DNA of 64,000 bases from Sipunculus nudus (Eukaryota > Annelida > Sipuncula > Golfingiida > Sipunculidae), in NCBI GenBank assembly GCA_026874595.1, contig CM049306.1, forward strand, positions 13,971,019 to 14,035,018. Reading direction: 5' to 3'. Of the stretch, positions 60,115 to 64,000 are shown in pieces (the first letter of the stretch is position 1; each line of letters opens with the position of its first letter). Both the position numbers and the translations under genes were made by a program. The notes below the pieces were generated by a model. It had not been told where the DNA came from and did no database searches. It saw nothing but the letters and a program-made list of their open reading frames with translations.

Positions 60115-60430
60115 CAGTGGCGGATCCAGAGCTCTCCGAGCCGTCCCCCCCCCCCCCCCCCCCCACCTCCACCCACCCCTACCACCACCACCCGTTGAGC
60201 TGAGACATCTCTCATTTTATGAAATTCTTTTCCAAGTTATTCGTAATTAATCTTCTTTTCTTAGATATCTTTTTTAATTAGTTTACGTATTTAGTAATAA
60301 TTAATATATACCGGTATATATATTGCATATATAGGGTAATATAATATTGCATATATATATTGTTTAATATCTATATACCGCTAACCTAAAATTAGCGCCC
60401 TCTGTTCTTGAATATCTGGATCCGCCACTG
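60115..60430. mobile_element. hAT-like MITE with near-perfect inverted ends
   Basis: The left end CAGTGGCGGATCCAGA is the exact complement of the right end TCTGGATCCGCCACTG. 316 bp with a C-tract (60145-60163) and TA-rich interior. The flanking octamers do not match well. Confidence 0.78.
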
Positions 60431-61037
60431 CTAAATGGTATACATTCTGCTCTGCTATGATTGTCGTAAAAATAAGATACATCTCTGTTCTTGGCAACTG
60501 ATTCTAGATTTACATGTATTTTACAAAGCCGTTACTTCAAAATATATAAAATATTCAAAAACAAATATCATTAAATGCTTTACTTGCGAAAAACGCATGC
60601 CTTATTAAGTATTATCATTTCAGTACAACAAAATGAAATGGTTCATGATTTAGCCTGAATCCACAGCACAAAACAATCCAGAGACACAAATTTCCTTTCT
60701 GAAATAACTGAAATTGCAATGGCTGTGTGCACCTGTCAGACGAGCATTTAAGAAAAATGAATGATCTAATATTTCTATACCCCTTCCAATGGATTCTATA
60801 TCAGTCCATGCAATTTACCCCAGTCCTCGTTCACTTACAGAATGAATAAATGTTTATTTTTTTTCAAAACCCTCTGTGTTGAAAGCCGAATGGTTCTGGC
60901 AGAGTTATCTTAAACCAATTATCTGTAAACAAAAAAAAATTGACACCACAGTCGCTTGAATCCATGCATTTTTGTGGGTGTGATTTCATCGAGAAATGGA
61001 CGAAACTGTGCACTAAATTAGTATTTATATTGTCATG
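60431..61037. other. No gene seen
   Basis: AT-rich non-coding DNA. Confidence 0.4.
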
Positions 61038-61246
61038 CAGAAGCGGATCAAGTGGGAGGGTCTAGGGGGTCCGGACCACCCCCACCCCCACCCCCTCTCT
61101 CTTTCAGCAGTTGCAAGCTTTTTTTAAGTGCTTCAGACCAATTGTTCGGCCTGGCTTCTCCTTTTCTGAACCTGGTGACCTTTTTATAGGCTTTGTCATT
61201 AGTCCTCCTGGGTTGGACCCTCTCCCTAAATCCTGGATGCGCCCCG
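61038..61246. mobile_element. MITE, CAGAAGCGGATC subfamily
   Basis: Left CAGAAGCGGATCAAG, right ...CTAAATCCTGGATGCGCCCC; interior shares gtcattagtcctcctgggtt with 18396-18575 and, inverted, aggaggactaatgac with 56797 onward. Confidence 0.62.
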
Positions 61247-63039
61247 ACTCATGTCTTACTTCCTTTGGAGATAGCGTGTGTCAATTAAGAGGTGTCCAAA
61301 ACACGCGTCATCCCATATGAGCTATTACTTTCTAGGATAAGGATTCAAGCGACACGTAGCGAGAAAAATATTAACAAGGGACCCATGGGTCACGGACCTC
61401 AGCTGTTATATATGATCACAAAATATGATTTGGAAGAGGAGGTAGGTAAATGCTGGTTTTGTTTGGTAATAGAAGCTCTATTAGGAGTTGAAAGTGCTTA
61501 ACTCAAGTTATGTAAGATTTTGATAATATCCTTGGAGACAGGGAAGAGAATTGATGTCATTTATATTATTTACAGTTGGAAATGGTGTGCTAATTTCACA
61601 CAGGTTTTGACTTGGCCATAAATCTTTATCTACATTGCAGCAGATTTATTTTAAAAGTTAAACTATTTATTAAAAATTAATAACAAATACTGTCAAATAT
61701 AATTTAAAAAAATAATAACAGTATCATCTGGGTTTTTTTTCGTCAAAGATATTTTAATAATATTATCAAAATAAATGATTATTAAATAATATTATAGAAT
61801 ATATTCATGAATGCATTTGTATTCAAATACTTTCATTTTTTACCTGTATTCCTATTCTTATGCATGAGATTATATAGTACATATTCAAATTTGCATTCAA
61901 ATACATTTGCAAAGTACTGCACCATGTCCGGTATATTCAGTTTCAGCCAAAAAAGTTCTTGAGAATCTAGTATAAACAAATTTTACAAATTTAAATAATG
62001 ATCATAAGTACCTGGTTTTATGGATTTTATTTATATTAAAAAATAAAACTATTATATTCACTTTGGACTACCTTCACATCAATCTACATACTAGACATAG
62101 CAAGAGTCTTATGACAATTTTTAACATTACAGAAATCATAATGAGAAATTGTCTAAGATTTGCTTTTTTATCATATTCATATTTTTTTATTTAAAAAAAT
62201 GTATCAGAAAAAAATTGAAGTTATTTCAGATATGAAACCATTATATGTGTGAAAAATAACCCAAGGATAAGAACATCCTTAATTTTATACAAGGAGAAAA
62301 CTAAAGATGGGCAAGTTCAATTTTATTAACTGAAATAAAGGAACCAGTAATATAAATTTAGATTATTTACATCGTCTTGTGACAGCTGATACAGCCACGC
62401 GTCATAACGTCATTAGTGAAACATATTGACATCTTTAATTAGTACTTGTCTAAATAAAATTTAAAATTTTGACATATTTTAATCTTTTTTTACTTTTGAA
62501 ATAAAGATATATTATCACGCTGAAACACTTGGAAAAGACCCGGACATTAACATTGATATTATGAACTGCATCTTTGTCTATGATTATTTTCCTTCATATA
62601 ATCCCCAATAGTACGAACAATATAATTTAATTTTTTTTTCAATATTAAAATTGAAAAGAAAAATACCATAGGTGGCTCAATGGTGTTATTTAGAATAAAT
62701 TTTCATCCATCCATACAAAATCCATAAAACATCAGTAATTGCAAGGTAATTCACTGTTAATGTCCCACTCATCAACTATCAAATTCCTTTTCTATTGATT
62801 TTTCTTAAAGTTGTTATTATAGACCTATAGAAATTTATTTATTTATTGTTTATTGTTATGCCGTTAGTCTATACAATTAATAGATGAGTTCGGTTGGACA
62901 CCTGAATCAACTGAGGCCAGCCATAAGCTGCCTGGCTAACCAGTATATGCCCCGCCTCAAGCGTGCATAATTGGCCTGAAAGGTCAACTAGAGGACATAC
63001 AGGTGACTAAAGAGGGGCTGGGTAGAGCCTGGGTCTGAC
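61247..63039. other. No gene seen
   Basis: Very AT-rich. No coding frame beyond chance length and no repeat that I can define. Confidence 0.4.
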
Positions 63040-63306
63040 ATGGTCTCGTTAAAACTTTAATAAAAGCTACAGTTTTGGCGAATTTCGTTAAACTTTCAAA
63101 ACTAACAAGCTGAAATCCTTATTTCTGCATAATATGAAAATTAAATCAACAGTGTTTACAGGAAACAAACGCGCCATGGTCAAAGTTAGGCAAAATTTAA
63201 GGTACTGATTTTATATTTATGCTAATAACTTATAAAATTTAAAAAATTCAAATCTAATTTTGGGTATACAATTGAATCTTGATTAAATATTGTTATATCC
63301 CTTCCA
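63040..63306 (+). repeat. Direct repeat, first copy
   Basis: ctgattttatatttatgcta, aaattcaaatctaattttgg and gggtatacaattgaatcttg recur 689 bases further right with few changes. Confidence 0.85.
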
Positions 63307-63729
63307 AAAATAATCTCTAGCTTCAGCAATTTTCATGTTAAGGAAGTAAATATATATTTTGGTTTTTTACAAAGTGCATTATGTCCGGCCCCATAGCTTA
63401 AAACAATTTCGCAGTACTGACATCATTTCCTTCATGTGCATACAGTACGAAAAGAAGAACATGTATATTATATATGATGAAAGTCAGATCAGTAGTTTTG
63501 ATTTTAGGCAGTCTTTAAGTGTAACAATGTTTTTTTAATTGAAAATTGAAGTTTTTTCTTATATCTCGAAGGAATGAAGTTCTAGTGAACAAACTTTTGG
63601 TTTGGTAGGGGGTTTTGGGGACATCTAACTGTATGCCAAATTTAGGGAGCTGAGAGCTGGCCTGGGAAGCTGGGGAGCTGAGCTCTAGAAAACTGCATCA
63701 CACTTGCTTGATCTAAACAATACTTTACA

Positions 63730-64000
63730 TGGTGCTTGAAAACTTGAATAAAATCTACAGTTTTTGATTAAATGGTTTCAAATTTCATATGTTAACAGAT
63801 GAAATGCTTATGGTAACATGCTGTGAATAGTAAAAACACAGCGGTTACAGGAAAAAAATGTGCAATGGTCAAATCTGGGCAAAATTTAAGATACTGATTT
63901 TATATTTATGCTTATAACTTATAAAATTTGAAAAATTCAGATCTAATTTTGGGTATACGACTGAATCTTGATTAAATATAGTTATATACCTGAAAGAAAG
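63730..64000 (+). repeat. Direct repeat, second copy (runs off the window)
   Basis: Matches 63040-63306 at an offset of 689 bases. The unit may belong to a longer tandem array that continues beyond the right edge. Confidence 0.82.

Overview
This is an animal genomic window of low GC content. Intron-split genes, long gene-poor stretches, abundant (AT)n microsatellites, many short inverted-repeat transposons and a few protein-coding loci point to a lophotrochozoan invertebrate. A mollusc, probably a bivalve, is my best guess; this rests on overall character, not on a species marker. I see no bacterial-type operons, rRNA, convincing tRNA or CRISPR.

Three genes are well supported. (1) A plus-strand rhodopsin-family GPCR at 30018-33006 has two coding exons (594 residues predicted) and a long Ser/Thr-rich extracellular N-terminus. 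(2) and (3) Two tandem paralogues lie on the minus strand at 34774-39007 (copy A) and 47460-52035 (copy B). Both have four exons with identical phases and both are 518 residues by the ancestral splice model. Each encodes an N-terminal membrane anchor followed by a UPF0489 (C5orf22-like) domain with arginase-like metal-ligand motifs (EEHHE, HIDGHSD, DIDEDFF). Bacterial UPF0489 members include peptide arginases, so the pair may be a lumen-facing enzyme family; that function is inference. Copy A has lost the AG of its last 3' splice site (TG instead).

Region by region: 1-835 holds a decayed LINE endonuclease on the minus strand. 2.7-3.4 kb is a foldback-like element made of inverted arrays, with a 5-bp target duplication. 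3.6-4.8 kb is a hAT-like element with a perfect 8-bp duplication, itself invaded by an LTR-like repeat whose second copy is at 13.5-14.4 kb. 5-13 kb and 14.4-20.9 kb are mostly unrecognised non-coding DNA with microsatellites and small MITEs. 20.9-22.1 kb holds a second hAT-like MITE followed by a 702-bp element with a 9-bp duplication (Mutator-like). 25.2-27.3 kb has a 26-bp minisatellite and then a degenerate long-period repeat. 28-34 kb holds the GPCR, and 34.7-52.1 kb the two UPF0489 genes. Between these two genes are about 1.8 kb of a ~150-bp repeat family and a 2.2-kb minisatellite with a 32-bp period that ends about 90 bp from the copy B stop codon. 52-64 kb has no confident gene; it holds a hAT transposase remnant, more MITEs, microsatellites and a 689-bp-spaced direct repeat at the right edge.

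The GPCR and copy A are convergently transcribed. Nothing in the sequence shows that the receptor and the UPF0489 genes act together. Most other open frames come from microsatellites, from minisatellites whose period is not a multiple of three, or from the antisense strand of real exons.
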